A stretch of 64,000 nt of DNA. Source: Bacteroidia bacterium. GTDB taxonomy: Bacteria; Bacteroidota; Bacteroidia; Flavobacteriales_E; Vicingaceae. The stretch spans positions 124,001-188,000 of the forward strand of contig JAUIMG010000001.1 in the NCBI GenBank assembly GCA_030433355.1, given 5' to 3'. The notes below the pieces were generated by a model, which saw only the letters and a list, made by a program, of their open reading frames with translations, did no database searches and had not been told where the DNA came from. Position numbers and translations under genes: made by a program. Below, piece after piece: positions 41,509 through 50,648 of this stretch. Position 1 is the first letter of the stretch. Every line of letters begins with the position of its first letter.

Positions 41509-43048
41509 TTTCTTCGCCTTTGGCATCAAAAAACTTATATTCAAGAAATTGATAAGCATTTGATTTTCTAACATTCAACCAACGCTTATATTTCATATAC
41601 CATTTCTTTTGAATAGAAAGTAGTCCCTTTGTAAGATGAGCTTCAACAAATGGATGAACCACCAAAGAAACCTTTTTGATGTTCAGATTTTGGTATATGT
41701 ATCTTAGGTTATTCTGTATTTCATCAATTAGTAAAACACTAGCCTGCGTTTCCCCTGTTCCATTACAACATGGACATTTTTCAGCAGTCTTAATATCCAT
41801 CTCCGGACGAACTCTCTGTCTAGTAATCTGTATCAAGCCAAACTTTGAAGGGGGAAGAACAGTATGTTTAGCTCTATCAATCTTCATGAATTCCTTCATC
41901 TTTTCATAAAGCATCTCCCTGTTGGAGCCCTCTTTTAGATCAATAAAGTCTACCACTATGATACCACCCATATCTCTAAGTCTCAATTGACGAGCTATCT
42001 CTTCTGCAGCTTCCATATTCACATCAATAGCATTCTGCTCTTGATCATCCTTAGACTTACTCCTTTGACCACTATTTACATCAATAACATGCAGTGCCTC
42101 TGTATGTTCAATAACCAAATAAGCTCCAGATTTCATGGTAACATTCTTCCCAAAAAGAGCTTTAATCTGCTTTTCTAAACCGAAATGTTCGAAAATTGGA
42201 ATATTTCTTTTATACCCCTTAACCATCTTCTCCTTTCCTGGAGCAATAGATGCCAAGTATTCTTTTAATTCTACTTGGGTTTCAGGATTGTCAACATATA
42301 TATTATTAAAATCCTTGTTCAATAGGTCTCTTAGCATGGCAGAACTTCTTGATAATTCACCAAGAACCTTAAATGGCGGCTTAGCTGTTTTCAATTGCTT
42401 GAAACATTGCTCCCATTTCTCTACCAAATCATTTAAATCTGAATGTAAATCTGCAACCTTTTTATTCTCTGCTACTGTTCTAACAATAACCCCAAAACCT
42501 TCAGGTCTGATACTTTTAATCAATCTCTTTAGCCTATCTTTTTCATCTTGATTACGAATCTTCTGCGAAACAGAAATTCGATTTGAAAATGGAACAAGAA
42601 CCATATATCTTCCTGCTAAAGATATTTCACTGCTTAGCCTTGGCCCTTTAGTAGAAATAGGCTCTTTAGCAATTTGCACTAATACATGCTGATTTGACTT
42701 TAGTTGCTCTGCAATTTTGCCATCCTTATTGATCTCCTCCTCAAATTTAAAACCCTTCAAAGTAGAAGTCTTTTGCTTATTGCTTATTACCCCTTGAACA
42801 TACTTATTTAAGGAACCAAAATTTGGCCCTAAATCTAAGTAATGAAGGAAGGCATCTTTGGAATAGCCAACATCTACAAAGGCGGCATTTAAACCAGGCA
42901 TCACCTTCTTAATTCGCCCTAAATAGATATCTCCTACGGAATACTTATTGTTGCTCTTCTCTTTGTGTAACTCTATAAGTCTTTTATTTTCAACTAAAGC
43001 AATAACATCTTCAGAAGACTTTGAGTTAATAACTACATCTACACTCAT
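41495..43048 (-). CDS. rng: ribonuclease G/E family protein
   Basis: This endoribonuclease processes rRNA and mRNA. The 517-residue protein has an S1 RNA-binding domain near the N-terminus (VGDIYLGRIKKVMPGLNAAFVDVGYSKDAFLHY), the RNase H-like catalytic part with magnesium-binding aspartates in LHVIDVNSGQRS and GIIVVDFIDLKEGSNRE, and the zinc-link CPCCNGTGE in the C-terminal part. The length suits RNase G; there is no long RNase E-like scaffold tail. It is the last gene of HU-TPR-COX24-rng, and a hairpin lies in its leader. Confidence 0.94.
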   Translation of the reverse strand: MSVDVVINSKSSEDVIALVENKRLIELHKEKSNNKYSVGDIYLGRIKKVMPGLNAAFVDVGYSKDAFLHYLDLGPNFGSLNKYVQGVISNKQKTSTLKGFKFEEEINKDGKIAEQLKSNQHVLVQIAKEPISTKGPRLSSEISLAGRYMVLVPFSNRISVSQKIRNQDEKDRLKRLIKSIRPEGFGVIVRTVAENKKVADLHSDLNDLVEKWEQCFKQLKTAKPPFKVLGELSRSSAMLRDLLNKDFNNIYVDNPETQVELKEYLASIAPGKEKMVKGYKRNIPIFEHFGLEKQIKALFGKNVTMKSGAYLVIEHTEALHVIDVNSGQRSKSKDDQEQNAIDVNMEAAEEIARQLRLRDMGGIIVVDFIDLKEGSNREMLYEKMKEFMKIDRAKHTVLPPSKFGLIQITRQRVRPEMDIKTAEKCPCCNGTGETQASVLLIDEIQNNLRYIYQNLNIKKVSLVVHPFVEAHLTKGLLSIQKKWYMKYKRWLNVRKSNAYQFLEYKFFDAKGEEINLR

Positions 43049-43074
43049 CTTTCAATGAAAGTATACCAAACACA

Positions 43075-43110
43075 ACAATCCCAGAGCATGAACATGCAGG
43101 GACTATTGTA
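43075..43110 (-). promoter_or_regulatory. hairpin in the rng leader
   Basis: On the minus strand ACAAT-TCCC-GCATG pairs with CATGC-GGGA-TTGT around a two-base loop, with small bulges, 27 bp before the rng ATG. RNase E of E. coli regulates itself through its leader, so an analogous role is conceivable, but this is inference. Confidence 0.4.
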
Positions 43111-43127
43111 GTTAAAAAGTAAATAGA

Positions 43128-43159
43128 AATTTAAAGCTCATGATTATGAGCTTTAAATT
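43128..43159 (-). terminator. hairpin after the COX24-domain gene
   Basis: AATTTAAAGCTCAT (43128-43141) pairs perfectly with ATGAGCTTTAAATT (43146-43159), a 14-bp stem overlapping the COX24 stop codon. On the minus strand it is followed by TCTATTTACTTTTT, an imperfect U-rich tract, so termination before rng may be partial. Confidence 0.55.
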
Positions 43160-43250
43160 ATTTTTTCTTCTTGTGACGGTTCTTACGTAATCTTTTCTTA
43201 CGCTTATGAGTTGCCATCTTATGTCTTTTCCTTTTCTTACCGCTTGGCAT
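43158..43250 (-). CDS. AURKAIP1/COX24-domain mini-protein (mS38/bS22-like)
   Basis: This 30-residue, extremely basic protein starts MPSGKKRKRHKMATHKRKKR and continues with LRKNRHKKKK. It matches the small AURKAIP1/COX24-domain proteins of Bacteroidota, which are related to the mitochondrial ribosomal protein mS38 and the actinobacterial bS22, so it probably binds the small ribosomal subunit. It lies between the TPR gene (19 bp) and rng (110 bp) on the same strand. The reading frame is short but complete, with ATG start and TAA stop, and is followed by a hairpin. Confidence 0.88.
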   Translation of the reverse strand: MPSGKKRKRHKMATHKRKKRLRKNRHKKKK

Positions 43251-43269
43251 AACTTAATATTTAATTTTA

Positions 43270-44139
43270 TTATTTATTTTTTAATTCTTTAATATAATCG
43301 TCAACTTGCTGTTTTGCAATTGGGTCATCTACCAAAGATTTATATGTTTCTAATGTCTCAATACCTTTCTCTATATTATCTTGACTTAGGTAAATGTCTG
43401 TCAAGTAAATATATGCTTCAGCATTGTTTGGGTCAATCGTTAGAATAGTATTGAATCTTTCAATAGCTTTTTCATACTGTCCTGATTGAATTGCAAAGTA
43501 ACCCAAATTTGTTAAAGCATTTATATTTTTTGGGTCCTTATTTAAAACTTCTTTTAAAATCCCTATACCTTTCATAGGCATTTGCCCTAAAGCCCCTGCT
43601 CCTTCTACATATGCAACACCTATTGCAGTTTCAGCATCTAAGTTATCAGAATTCATTTCTAACACTTTCTCGTAGCAAGAAATAGCTCCTTTAACCATTA
43701 ATTGATCTGTATTTTTAGATAATCGAAAAGCCTTAAAATAATTATCACCGGCAAGCATCCAGTTTATTTCTGTAGGTACTGTTTTGGCTTTTTCTTTAGA
43801 ATATCGAGCTACTCGAGGAGGTATATTATTTTTTATACTAATAGCTATAAGTGAATCATAAAGGGCTAATCTACTTTCAATATCTTCTATTTTACTTGCC
43901 TTTTCTTCTAATTCCTTTAATTGATTAAGAATCTCCGTAGGAATGTTTTCTACTTGTTCGTCAACTTCCTTTCCGCTCTCAACTTTATGCTCATGTTCAT
44001 GTTCTCCTTTAGCTACCATACTTATTTCTTCAGTGATAATTTCTTCAGAAGAGGTCTGGCGTGGAGCTAGATAGATTCCTAAAACAAGAACAACTCCTAC
44101 TAATATTAGCAGGAGTTGTATTTTTTTAACCTTTTTCAA
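43270..44139 (-). CDS. tetratricopeptide repeat membrane-anchored protein
   Basis: The 289-residue protein has an N-terminal membrane anchor (KKIQLLLILVGVVLVLGIYLA), a His/Glu-rich linker (KGEHEHEHKVESGK) that might bind metal, a coiled-coil-like stretch (residues about 65-95) and a C-terminal block of TPR units such as INALTNLGYFAIQSGQYEKAIERFNTILTIDPNNAEAYIYLTDIYLS. TPRs serve protein-protein contacts. It sits 4 bp downstream of the HU gene and upstream of the COX24 mini-gene and rng. Its partner is unknown. Confidence 0.85.
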   Translation of the reverse strand: MKKVKKIQLLLILVGVVLVLGIYLAPRQTSSEEIITEEISMVAKGEHEHEHKVESGKEVDEQVENIPTEILNQLKELEEKASKIEDIESRLALYDSLIAISIKNNIPPRVARYSKEKAKTVPTEINWMLAGDNYFKAFRLSKNTDQLMVKGAISCYEKVLEMNSDNLDAETAIGVAYVEGAGALGQMPMKGIGILKEVLNKDPKNINALTNLGYFAIQSGQYEKAIERFNTILTIDPNNAEAYIYLTDIYLSQDNIEKGIETLETYKSLVDDPIAKQQVDDYIKELKNK

Positions 44140-44143
44140 AAAC

Positions 44144-44431
44144 TTAAGACTTTACGTTGTTTTTTACCTTTTCTACAAAACTCTTTGCAGGCTTAAAAGA
44201 TGGAATAAAATGCTCAGGAATAATCATCGTTGTGTTTTTGGAAATATTCCTTCCTGTTTTCTCAGCTCTTTTCTTAATAATAAAGCTTCCGAATCCTCTT
44301 AAATAAACATTTTCGCCCTCTTCTAATGAGGTTCTTATTGCACTCATAAACTCTTCAACAGTTGCCTGAACAGCAATTTTTTCTACCCCTGTTGAATCTG
44401 AAATCTTAGCAACAATATCTGCCTTAGTCAT
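44144..44431 (-). CDS. HU/IHF family DNA-binding protein
   Basis: This nucleoid protein bends DNA as a dimer. The 95-residue product has the family layout: MTKADIVAKISDSTGVEKIAVQATVEEF helices, then the GENVYLRGFGSFIIKKRAEKTGRNISKNTTMIIPEHFIPSFKPAKSFVEKV body, with the GRN-P-like beta arm (GRNISKNTTMIIPE). The conserved intercalating proline is in the IPE segment. It is the first gene of the HU-TPR-COX24-rng group and is divergent from mutY. Confidence 0.95.
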   Translation of the reverse strand: MTKADIVAKISDSTGVEKIAVQATVEEFMSAIRTSLEEGENVYLRGFGSFIIKKRAEKTGRNISKNTTMIIPEHFIPSFKPAKSFVEKVKNNVKS

Positions 44432-44510
44432 GTTATTTCGTTTTTTTGGTTTTTCTTATTAAAGCTGATTAAACATTAGTTAATTTCAGCCTCTTGAATT
44501 AATTGGACTG

Positions 44511-44518
44511 CAAAACTA
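44511..44518 (-). promoter_or_regulatory. -7 promoter element for the HU gene
   Basis: On the minus strand TAGTTTTG matches TAnnTTTG, 80 bp before the HU ATG. A TTTG lies about 16 bp upstream, shorter than the usual spacing. Confidence 0.4.
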
Positions 44519-44576
44519 GCAATTATTTGAGCTTCAAAGCCTTTGATATCACACAGTTATAATATATTTAGACGAT

Positions 44577-45668
44577 TTGACAAATTTCATAGACCAGTTT
44601 CAATATTTCACCTCTAAGCTAATAGATTGGTACGAAGTAAATAAAAGAGATTTGCCTTGGCGAAATACCAATAATCCATACAAAATTTGGCTCTCAGAAA
44701 TAATTCTTCAACAAACCAAAGTATCACAAGGTCTTGAATATTATTTAAAATTTGTAAAAAATTATCCAACTGTAGAAGACCTAGCAAACGCTGATGAAGA
44801 GTCTGTATTAAAAGATTGGCAAGGTTTAGGTTATTACTCAAGAGCTAGAAATCTACATGCTAGTGCAAAGTATATAAACCAAGAACTGAAAGGGGAATTT
44901 CCAAATACCTATAATGAAATAATAAAACTAAAAGGAGTTGGCGATTATACTGCTTCAGCGATTAGTTCTTTTGTTTTCAATGAAAAGAATGCTGTAGTTG
45001 ATGGCAATGTATATAGAGTTTTATCCCGATTTTTTGGTTTACGTATCCCAATTGATAGCAGTAAAGGAATAAAGGAGTTTAAAAAATTAGCTCAAAGTAT
45101 CATTCCTAATGATGAGCCGGGGATATTTAATCAAGCAATAATGGAATTTGGTGCAATTCAGTGCACTCCTAAAAAGCCAGATTGCTCTAATTGTCCATTC
45201 TCTGACAATTGCTTTGCGCTAGAAAACAAACAAATCGATTTTCTTCCTGTAAAGAAGAGTAAAATTACTGTCAAACCAGTATACTTCTATTACTTTATAA
45301 TTCAGGCTAATCAAAAAGTTCTAATGAAAAAAAGAACCGAAAAGGGAATTTGGCAAAATTTGTACGACTTTCCTCTGATAGAAACTAGTAGTGAAATTAA
45401 AGACAAGAAAAAAATAGAGGAACGATTTAAAGCGAAGTATAAAAGTCAATGGGAAGGACAATTTACTAGTATATCTGAACCTAGAAAACACTTATTAAGT
45501 CATCGAAAAATAATTGCTTGCTTTATTCACATTGATTCAACAAGTTTAATCGAAGAAGTAAATCCTAGTTACAAATCCATTTCATTAAAAAAATTAAAGG
45601 ATTATCCAATTCCTAAATTAATTGAAAACTATTTAAGAGAAGAAACCAATTTGTTACATTTGTATTGA
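44577..45668 (+). CDS. mutY: A/G-specific adenine glycosylase
   Basis: MutY removes adenine mispaired with 8-oxoguanine. The 363-residue protein has the N-terminal [25 protein letters not shown] segment with the catalytic glutamate, the helix-hairpin-helix [15 protein letters not shown] followed by the catalytic aspartate in [13 protein letters not shown], and the 4Fe-4S ligands in [17 protein letters not shown] (C-x6-C-x2-C-x5-C). The C-terminal third is the Nudix-like 8-oxoG recognition domain. Start is a TTG at 44577. The gene order mutY-ssb-gldE-gldD is known from other gliding Bacteroidota. Confidence 0.95.
   Translation: MTNFIDQFQYFTSKLIDWYEVNKRDLPWRNTNNPYKIWLSEIILQQTKVSQGLEYYLKFVKNYPTVEDLANADEESVLKDWQGLGYYSRARNLHASAKYINQELKGEFPNTYNEIIKLKGVGDYTASAISSFVFNEKNAVVDGNVYRVLSRFFGLRIPIDSSKGIKEFKKLAQSIIPNDEPGIFNQAIMEFGAIQCTPKKPDCSNCPFSDNCFALENKQIDFLPVKKSKITVKPVYFYYFIIQANQKVLMKKRTEKGIWQNLYDFPLIETSSEIKDKKKIEERFKAKYKSQWEGQFTSISEPRKHLLSHRKIIACFIHIDSTSLIEEVNPSYKSISLKKLKDYPIPKLIENYLREETNLLHLY
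45655..45662 (+). promoter_or_regulatory. -7 promoter element inside mutY end, for ssb
   Basis: TACATTTG matches TAnnTTTG and lies in the last codons of mutY, 32 bp before the ssb ATG. It could drive ssb-gldE-gldD separately from mutY. No clear TTG at -33. Confidence 0.4.
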
Positions 45669-45693
45669 TTGCAAACAGTATAATTATCTTAAG

Positions 45694-46125
45694 ATGGCAG
45701 GTGTTAACAAAGTGATATTGATAGGAAATTTAGGTAGAGACCCTGAAGTAAGACATTTAGAAAGCGGAGCAAGTGTAGCCAATTTTCCAATTGCCACAAC
45801 CGAATCCTACAAGGATAAAAATGGCAACAGACAAGACCAAACTGAATGGCACAATATAGTTCTTTGGAGAGGATTAGCAGAAATAGCAGAAAAATATCTT
45901 AAAAAAGGTAGCCAAGTATATATTGAAGGAAAGTTAAGGAGTAGATCTTGGGAAGACAAAGAAGGTAATACAAGATATATAACAGAAGTTGTTGGAGATA
46001 GCATGACTATGCTAGGTGGTAGATCTGAAGGAAATAGTTCTTCTCAAGAATCTAAAGCGGAAAAAGTTAGCGAAGAAACTCCAATTACCTCAAATGAGGA
46101 CGAAAACGACGATTTACCTTTTTAA
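45694..46125 (+). CDS. ssb: single-stranded DNA-binding protein
   Basis: SSB coats single-stranded DNA during replication and repair. The 143-residue protein has the OB-fold landmarks [50 protein letters not shown] and [29 protein letters not shown], a short linker, and the acidic tip DENDDLPF that recruits partner proteins. It lies between mutY and gldE, with 57 bp to gldE. Confidence 0.97.
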   Translation: MAGVNKVILIGNLGRDPEVRHLESGASVANFPIATTESYKDKNGNRQDQTEWHNIVLWRGLAEIAEKYLKKGSQVYIEGKLRSRSWEDKEGNTRYITEVVGDSMTMLGGRSEGNSSSQESKAEKVSEETPITSNEDENDDLPF

Positions 46126-46182
46126 GCAAGAATGAGACAAAAAGTATTCCTTTTCTTTTATTATTCATCAAATTTTTAGGCG

Positions 46183-47529
46183 TTGGAAGACCCCTTTGAA
46201 CAGGTTCATTTTCTTATTCTCAACAGTCAACAAATTGAAATAGCTAGCTCCAATGGACTAGGAGCAACAATCTCGGTAATTGCTATTCTCCTACTGCTTG
46301 TAGCTTCTGCATTGATTTCAGGCTCAGAGGTCGCCTTCTTTTCTTTAAGTCCTACTGATAAGGAAGAGATTAATAAAGAAGGTAGTGGATACGAATTATT
46401 AAAAAGTTTAATTGATCAACCAAAAAGGCTGCTAGCCACCATATTAATTACTAATAATTTTGTAAATGTTGGTATAGTAATTCTATCTACCTATCTAACA
46501 ACTTACTTAATGCCACCTCATTTAGACTATAGGATTCAGTTCACCATTCAAGTTGTGGTTGTTACTTTTTTACTTCTATTGTTAGGAGAAGTGATTCCAA
46601 AAATTTATGCCAATAGAATGCCTTTAAAGTTGGCCTCTTTTATGACTTACCCTATTTTTTACTTGCGAATAATTCTTAAACCATTTAGCAGTATTTTAGT
46701 AAAATCAACAAATTTTATTGATAAAAGGATAAAGAAAAAAGGACATAACATTTCTGTTGACGAACTCTCACAGGCCTTAGAATTAACTAGTAATGAAGAC
46801 AAAACTGAAGAAGACCATAAGATTCTAGAAGGTATAGTCAAATTTGGAAATACAGAAGTTAAACAAGTAATGACAGCCCGAGTTGATGTTATTAGTATAG
46901 ATGAAACGGAAGATTTTCAAGAAGTAATTAAGATTATTTTAGAGTCTGGATTTTCAAGAATCCCTGTTCAACAAGAGTCATTTGACCAAATTGTAGGTGT
47001 ACTATATATTAAAGACCTCTTAGCTCACCTTCACAAGGATAATTATCCCTGGCAAAAACTTATTAGAAAGCCATACTTTGTTCCTGAGAACAAGAAAATA
47101 GATGACCTCTTAAAAGAATTCCAGAACATGAAAACACATTTAGCCATTGTAGTAGATGAGTATGGCGGAAGTTCAGGAATTATAAGCTTGGAAGATATTT
47201 TAGAAGAAATTGTAGGAGATATAAGTGATGAATTTGATGATGACGATTTAATTTATTCAAAATTAGATGACTTTACTTATGTATTGGAAGGAAAAACGCC
47301 ATTAAATGATGTTTATAGAATATTAAATATTGATGGATTAGAATTTGAATCAGAAAAAGGAGATTCGGAAACTTTGGCAGGATTTGTATTAGAACTCTTT
47401 GGTAAGATTCCTCAGAAAAATGAAAAAACTAAATTCAATGATTATCAATTAATCATTGAAGCGGCCGACAAAAGAAGAGTTAAGAGAATAAAAGTAGTTT
47501 TACCCTCTATAGAAGAAGAAAACAAATGA
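46183..47529 (+). CDS. gldE: gliding motility-associated protein GldE
   Basis: GldE is a CorC/HlyC-type membrane protein partly able to replace or assist GldD. The 448-residue protein has an N-terminal DUF21 transmembrane domain (ISVIAILLLLVASALISGSEVAFFSL, FVNVGIVILSTYLTTYLM, VVVVTFLLLLLGEVIPKIYANR), a CBS pair in the middle (VKQVMTARVDVISIDETEDF, ... YGGSSGIISLEDILEEIVGDI) and a C-terminal CorC_HlyC domain. Start is a TTG at 46183, giving MEDPFEQ. Its ATGA stop/start overlap with gldD indicates translational coupling. The neighbour makes the GldE name secure over generic hemolysin-family transporters. Confidence 0.93.
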   Translation: MEDPFEQVHFLILNSQQIEIASSNGLGATISVIAILLLLVASALISGSEVAFFSLSPTDKEEINKEGSGYELLKSLIDQPKRLLATILITNNFVNVGIVILSTYLTTYLMPPHLDYRIQFTIQVVVVTFLLLLLGEVIPKIYANRMPLKLASFMTYPIFYLRIILKPFSSILVKSTNFIDKRIKKKGHNISVDELSQALELTSNEDKTEEDHKILEGIVKFGNTEVKQVMTARVDVISIDETEDFQEVIKIILESGFSRIPVQQESFDQIVGVLYIKDLLAHLHKDNYPWQKLIRKPYFVPENKKIDDLLKEFQNMKTHLAIVVDEYGGSSGIISLEDILEEIVGDISDEFDDDDLIYSKLDDFTYVLEGKTPLNDVYRILNIDGLEFESEKGDSETLAGFVLELFGKIPQKNEKTKFNDYQLIIEAADKRRVKRIKVVLPSIEEENK

Positions 47530-48110
47530 GAAATCAGCTTATTTTCATTGTCCTCATAGTTTCCTTTTTCATTTCATGTAGCGAAAATACAATACCAAAA
47601 CCTAAAGCTTACTTTAGGATAGACTTAGAAGATAAAACTTATAAAACTATTGATAGTATCCCATTTCCTTTTGAATTTAAACTTCCACAATATGCTACTG
47701 TAAATTTGAATAGAACTAAGGAAAATAAAAATTTCCTAAATGTTGATTTTCCAAGATTTGGAGCAAGAATACATATGAGCTATATTCCTGTAGACACAAG
47801 TTTATCTGCAATCATCGAAGAATCTAGAAGCTTAGTATACAAACACGTTGTAAAAGCTCAAGACATAAGAGAGAATAGAGTGGAAAATCCTAATCATAAA
47901 GTCTACGGAATATATTATGAGATAGATGGGAATGCAGCAACAGGGTCTCAGTTTTTCTTAACCGATAGTAATACCCATTTTCTAAGAGGAGCTTTATATT
48001 TTAATGTAGAACCTAATTATGACTCCATACAACCTGTTTTAAATTATCTTAAACAAGATATTGAGGAAATGATTGTAAGCATGGAGTGGAAAAATTCTAA
48101 GAGTAACTAA
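47526..48110 (+). CDS. gldD: gliding motility lipoprotein GldD
   Basis: GldD is an essential lipoprotein of gliding and type IX secretion in Flavobacterium johnsoniae. The 194-residue protein has a lipoprotein signal peptide (LIFIVLIVSFFIS before Cys) and the family-typical start of the mature part, PKPKAYFRIDLEDKTYK, followed by FPFEFKLPQYATVNLNR, FPRFGARIHMSYIPVD and the C-terminal THFLRGALYFNVEPNYDSI. It overlaps gldE by 4 bp. Its stop lies close to the convergent ctaA gene, overlapping it by 14 bp. Confidence 0.94.
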   Translation: MRNQLIFIVLIVSFFISCSENTIPKPKAYFRIDLEDKTYKTIDSIPFPFEFKLPQYATVNLNRTKENKNFLNVDFPRFGARIHMSYIPVDTSLSAIIEESRSLVYKHVVKAQDIRENRVENPNHKVYGIYYEIDGNAATGSQFFLTDSNTHFLRGALYFNVEPNYDSIQPVLNYLKQDIEEMIVSMEWKNSKSN

Positions 48111-49110
48111 ATCTGTTTAAGCAGTATACAGTAGCTCCTAAAAGCAAAAATGCCCCAAGCTGATGCATTAAGCCAAGACTAATTGGAACTGCATATAATA
48201 AAGTGAATATTCCTAAAATAAATTGCAGAGAAACAAAAGCTACTAATAAGTTTGCGCCAATTTTTTGATTCCTATTCAATGAAACTTTTCTTGCTTTATA
48301 GTAAAATACGGCAATTATAAAAACCAAAATATATGCAAAATACCGATGAAAGAACTGCACGCCTGCAAGGCCCTCTACAAAATTCAACCACCATGGATTC
48401 ATAGCTGTTACTCCATCTGCAACCCAGCTACTACCCATTTTAGGCCAGGTATTATACACTTTGCCAGCATTTAGGCCTGCTACATAAGCACCCCATATAA
48501 TTTGAATGATTAGCAAAGGGAGCAGCACAACTAAATATTTTCTCAAAGAGTGAGATAAGCGTTTAGACTTTGAGAACCAGACCTCAAGTGCCACCCAAAA
48601 AGTATATGCGAAAGTTATAAATGCAGTAGTGAGGTGCATGGCGAGTCTATAATGACTAACATCAGGATCTTTTATTAAACCACTTTTCACCATATACCAT
48701 CCTAGAAATCCTTGAAACCCTCCTAAAAACAAAATTAGCAGGAGTTTTGGCATTAGATCTTTAGAAATTTTACCCTTTATCCAAAAAAACAAAAATGGTA
48801 TTATAAATACTAAGCCTATAAGCCTTCCAAACATTCTATGACCATATTCCCAATAGAAAATACTTTTAAACTCATCTAGTGTAATATTGAAATTAACCAA
48901 CTGATATTCAGGATACTGCTTGTACTTTTCGAAAAGAATATTCCAATCAGAATCACTTGTTGGAGGGATGCTTCCCATAAACAAATTCCACTCAACCATA
49001 GACAATCCCGAATGGGTTAATCTTGTTAGTCCACCTATGGCTACCATGAAAAAAATTAGTAAACAGCCTAAAAACAGCCAAACGACTATTGCTTTATTTG
49101 CTTTCTGCAT
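48097..49110 (-). CDS. ctaA: heme A synthase (COX15/CtaA family)
   Basis: The enzyme oxidises heme O to heme A for cytochrome c oxidase. The 337-residue protein has eight hydrophobic helices and the conserved histidines in FYWEYGHRMFGRLIGL, DVSHYRLAMHLTTAFI, FFHRYFAYILV and LGLMHQLGAFLLLG, which ligate heme. The N-terminal GGLTRLTHSGLSMVEW signature is characteristic of the family. Its length suits the COX15 type found in Bacteroidota. The cytochrome oxidase genes themselves are not in the window. Confidence 0.95.
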   Translation of the reverse strand: MQKANKAIVVWLFLGCLLIFFMVAIGGLTRLTHSGLSMVEWNLFMGSIPPTSDSDWNILFEKYKQYPEYQLVNFNITLDEFKSIFYWEYGHRMFGRLIGLVFIIPFLFFWIKGKISKDLMPKLLLILFLGGFQGFLGWYMVKSGLIKDPDVSHYRLAMHLTTAFITFAYTFWVALEVWFSKSKRLSHSLRKYLVVLLPLLIIQIIWGAYVAGLNAGKVYNTWPKMGSSWVADGVTAMNPWWLNFVEGLAGVQFFHRYFAYILVFIIAVFYYKARKVSLNRNQKIGANLLVAFVSLQFILGIFTLLYAVPISLGLMHQLGAFLLLGATVYCLNRFSYS

Positions 49111-49140
49111 GAAAAATAAATTATAAACTCTTGGTTTGGT

Positions 49141-49632
49141 TTATAATCTCTTCATAAAGTAGGTTAACAATTCAGGGAAGGAAAAGTTGAACTGTTCAAC
49201 AACAGACGTTAAACTTTCTTCTTCAGAGGTGTCTACCTCTTCTTCAGTTATCTCTTTTTCTTCGATTATCTTTGCTTTATATTGACCATCATGAATGTCA
49301 TTAATAAAAGAAACTATTTCACTTTCTTTCAAAATAGTTTTATCGTATTCAAAATATGCAACACCCTCTTCAAAATTTACCTTACTACTAGCAATGCCAT
49401 CAACCTCAGCTACTTTATCTTCAATAAATTTTGCACATCCCATAGCACAGACCATTCCTTCAACTTTCATTTCAACAGCAACTTTATTTTCTGCTAAAAT
49501 CTCTTTTGGGGAACTAGCTTCTTCTTTTTCAGCAACTGGTATAGCTTTTACCTCAGGCGTAGTATTGTTACATGCAACAGTAATAGTAATTAAAGTTGAG
49601 AACAATATTGGAATTAAATGCTTTGATTTCAT
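49141..49632 (-). CDS. HMA-domain lipoprotein with CxxxC motif
   Basis: The 163-residue protein has a lipoprotein signal (LIPILFSTLITITVA before Cys), a Glu/Lys/Ala linker, a heavy-metal-associated domain (residues about 52-120: VAVEMKVEGMVCAMGCAKFIEDKVAEVDGIASSKVNFEEGVAYFEYD), and an acidic tail. The metal-site motif reads CAMGC, a CxxxC spacing instead of the usual CxxC. It is probably a surface- or periplasm-facing copper/zinc binder. It follows ctaA's start by 31 bp on the same strand, so a link to copper for the oxidase is conceivable; this is inference. Confidence 0.82.
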   Translation of the reverse strand: MKSKHLIPILFSTLITITVACNNTTPEVKAIPVAEKEEASSPKEILAENKVAVEMKVEGMVCAMGCAKFIEDKVAEVDGIASSKVNFEEGVAYFEYDKTILKESEIVSFINDIHDGQYKAKIIEEKEITEEEVDTSEEESLTSVVEQFNFSFPELLTYFMKRL

Positions 49633-49726
49633 AGTCTAAAATATTGACGTAAAATTAATTAAAAGGTAGCTCTTAGAAATTAAATAGCAGCCCAAAAACC
49701 TACTTTTAACATTTATTTAATACTAT

Positions 49727-50635
49727 ATGATTCAACTTGATAAAACCCATTGGCAATGGATATTTTTAATATTTCTTGCATTCATTTGGGGGAGTTCCTT
49801 TATTTTGATGAAAAAAGGCTTAGAAACCTACGACAATTATCAAGTGGCTTCTTTAAGAATATTTATTTCATTCCTCTTTCTCTCTCCTATTATTTTCAAG
49901 AATTTTAAAAAAATAAAATCCAATCAATGGCTTAAAGTATTTTTAGCAGGGCTTCTGGGCAGCGGTATTCCTGCATTTTTGTTTACTACAGCACAAACTC
50001 AAATTTCAAGCTCTTTAAGTGGAATGTTAAACTCATTAGTTCCTCTCTTTACAGTAATTATTGGGGTTAGTTTTTTTGGACTTAAATTAAAAAGATTGAA
50101 AGCTATTGGAGTAAGCATTGGATTAATAGGAGCAATAGGCCTATTAGGTTCAGCAGGAGATTTGAGCGTTAATAATAATACCATACTTTATGGAGGCTTA
50201 GTTGTAATTGCGACAATTTGCTATGCAGTAAATGTTAACTTTATAAAGACATACTTAGCCGAAGTGAGTTCACTTAATATAACTTCTTTCGGTTTTCTTT
50301 TAATTGGGCCTATATCGGGTTTGTATTTATTCAGCACCGACTTTACGGTTTTATTAAAAACAGAGCCATCTGCAAAAATTCATCTTTTTTATATCGCATT
50401 ATTATCAATCTTTGGAACAGCAATAGCTGTAATACTCTTCAACATGCTAATTAAGAAGGTCTCAGCAGTTTTTGCCTCTTCAGTTACCTATATTATTCCC
50501 GTTTTTGCAATTTTTTGGGGCTTTATTGATGGTGAAAACATCTTAGTTTCACAAGTACTTTTTATTGCGGTTATACTTACCGGAATCTATATCACTAACT
50601 TAGATAATAAGCTCGAAAAAAAACAAGAAGAATAG
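49727..50635 (+). CDS. EamA/DMT family transporter
   Basis: The 302-residue protein has ten hydrophobic segments arranged as two EamA repeats: FLAFIWGSSFILMKKGLETYDNYQVASLRIFISFLFL in the first and a corresponding YGGLVVIATICYAVNVNFIKTYL...YIIPVFAIFWGFIDGE in the second. The WGSSF and late P-x3-FWG motifs are typical of drug/metabolite transporters. The substrate is unknown; many relatives export amino acids or metabolites. It stands alone, divergent from the HMA lipoprotein. Confidence 0.9.
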   Translation: MIQLDKTHWQWIFLIFLAFIWGSSFILMKKGLETYDNYQVASLRIFISFLFLSPIIFKNFKKIKSNQWLKVFLAGLLGSGIPAFLFTTAQTQISSSLSGMLNSLVPLFTVIIGVSFFGLKLKRLKAIGVSIGLIGAIGLLGSAGDLSVNNNTILYGGLVVIATICYAVNVNFIKTYLAEVSSLNITSFGFLLIGPISGLYLFSTDFTVLLKTEPSAKIHLFYIALLSIFGTAIAVILFNMLIKKVSAVFASSVTYIIPVFAIFWGFIDGENILVSQVLFIAVILTGIYITNLDNKLEKKQEE

Positions 50636-50648
50636 TTTTCAATCTTTG

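Noticed and set aside
42135-42551. 139-codon open frame antisense to rng
   Set aside because: Opposite to a certain gene, no recognisable domain, composition reflects the complement of rng codons.
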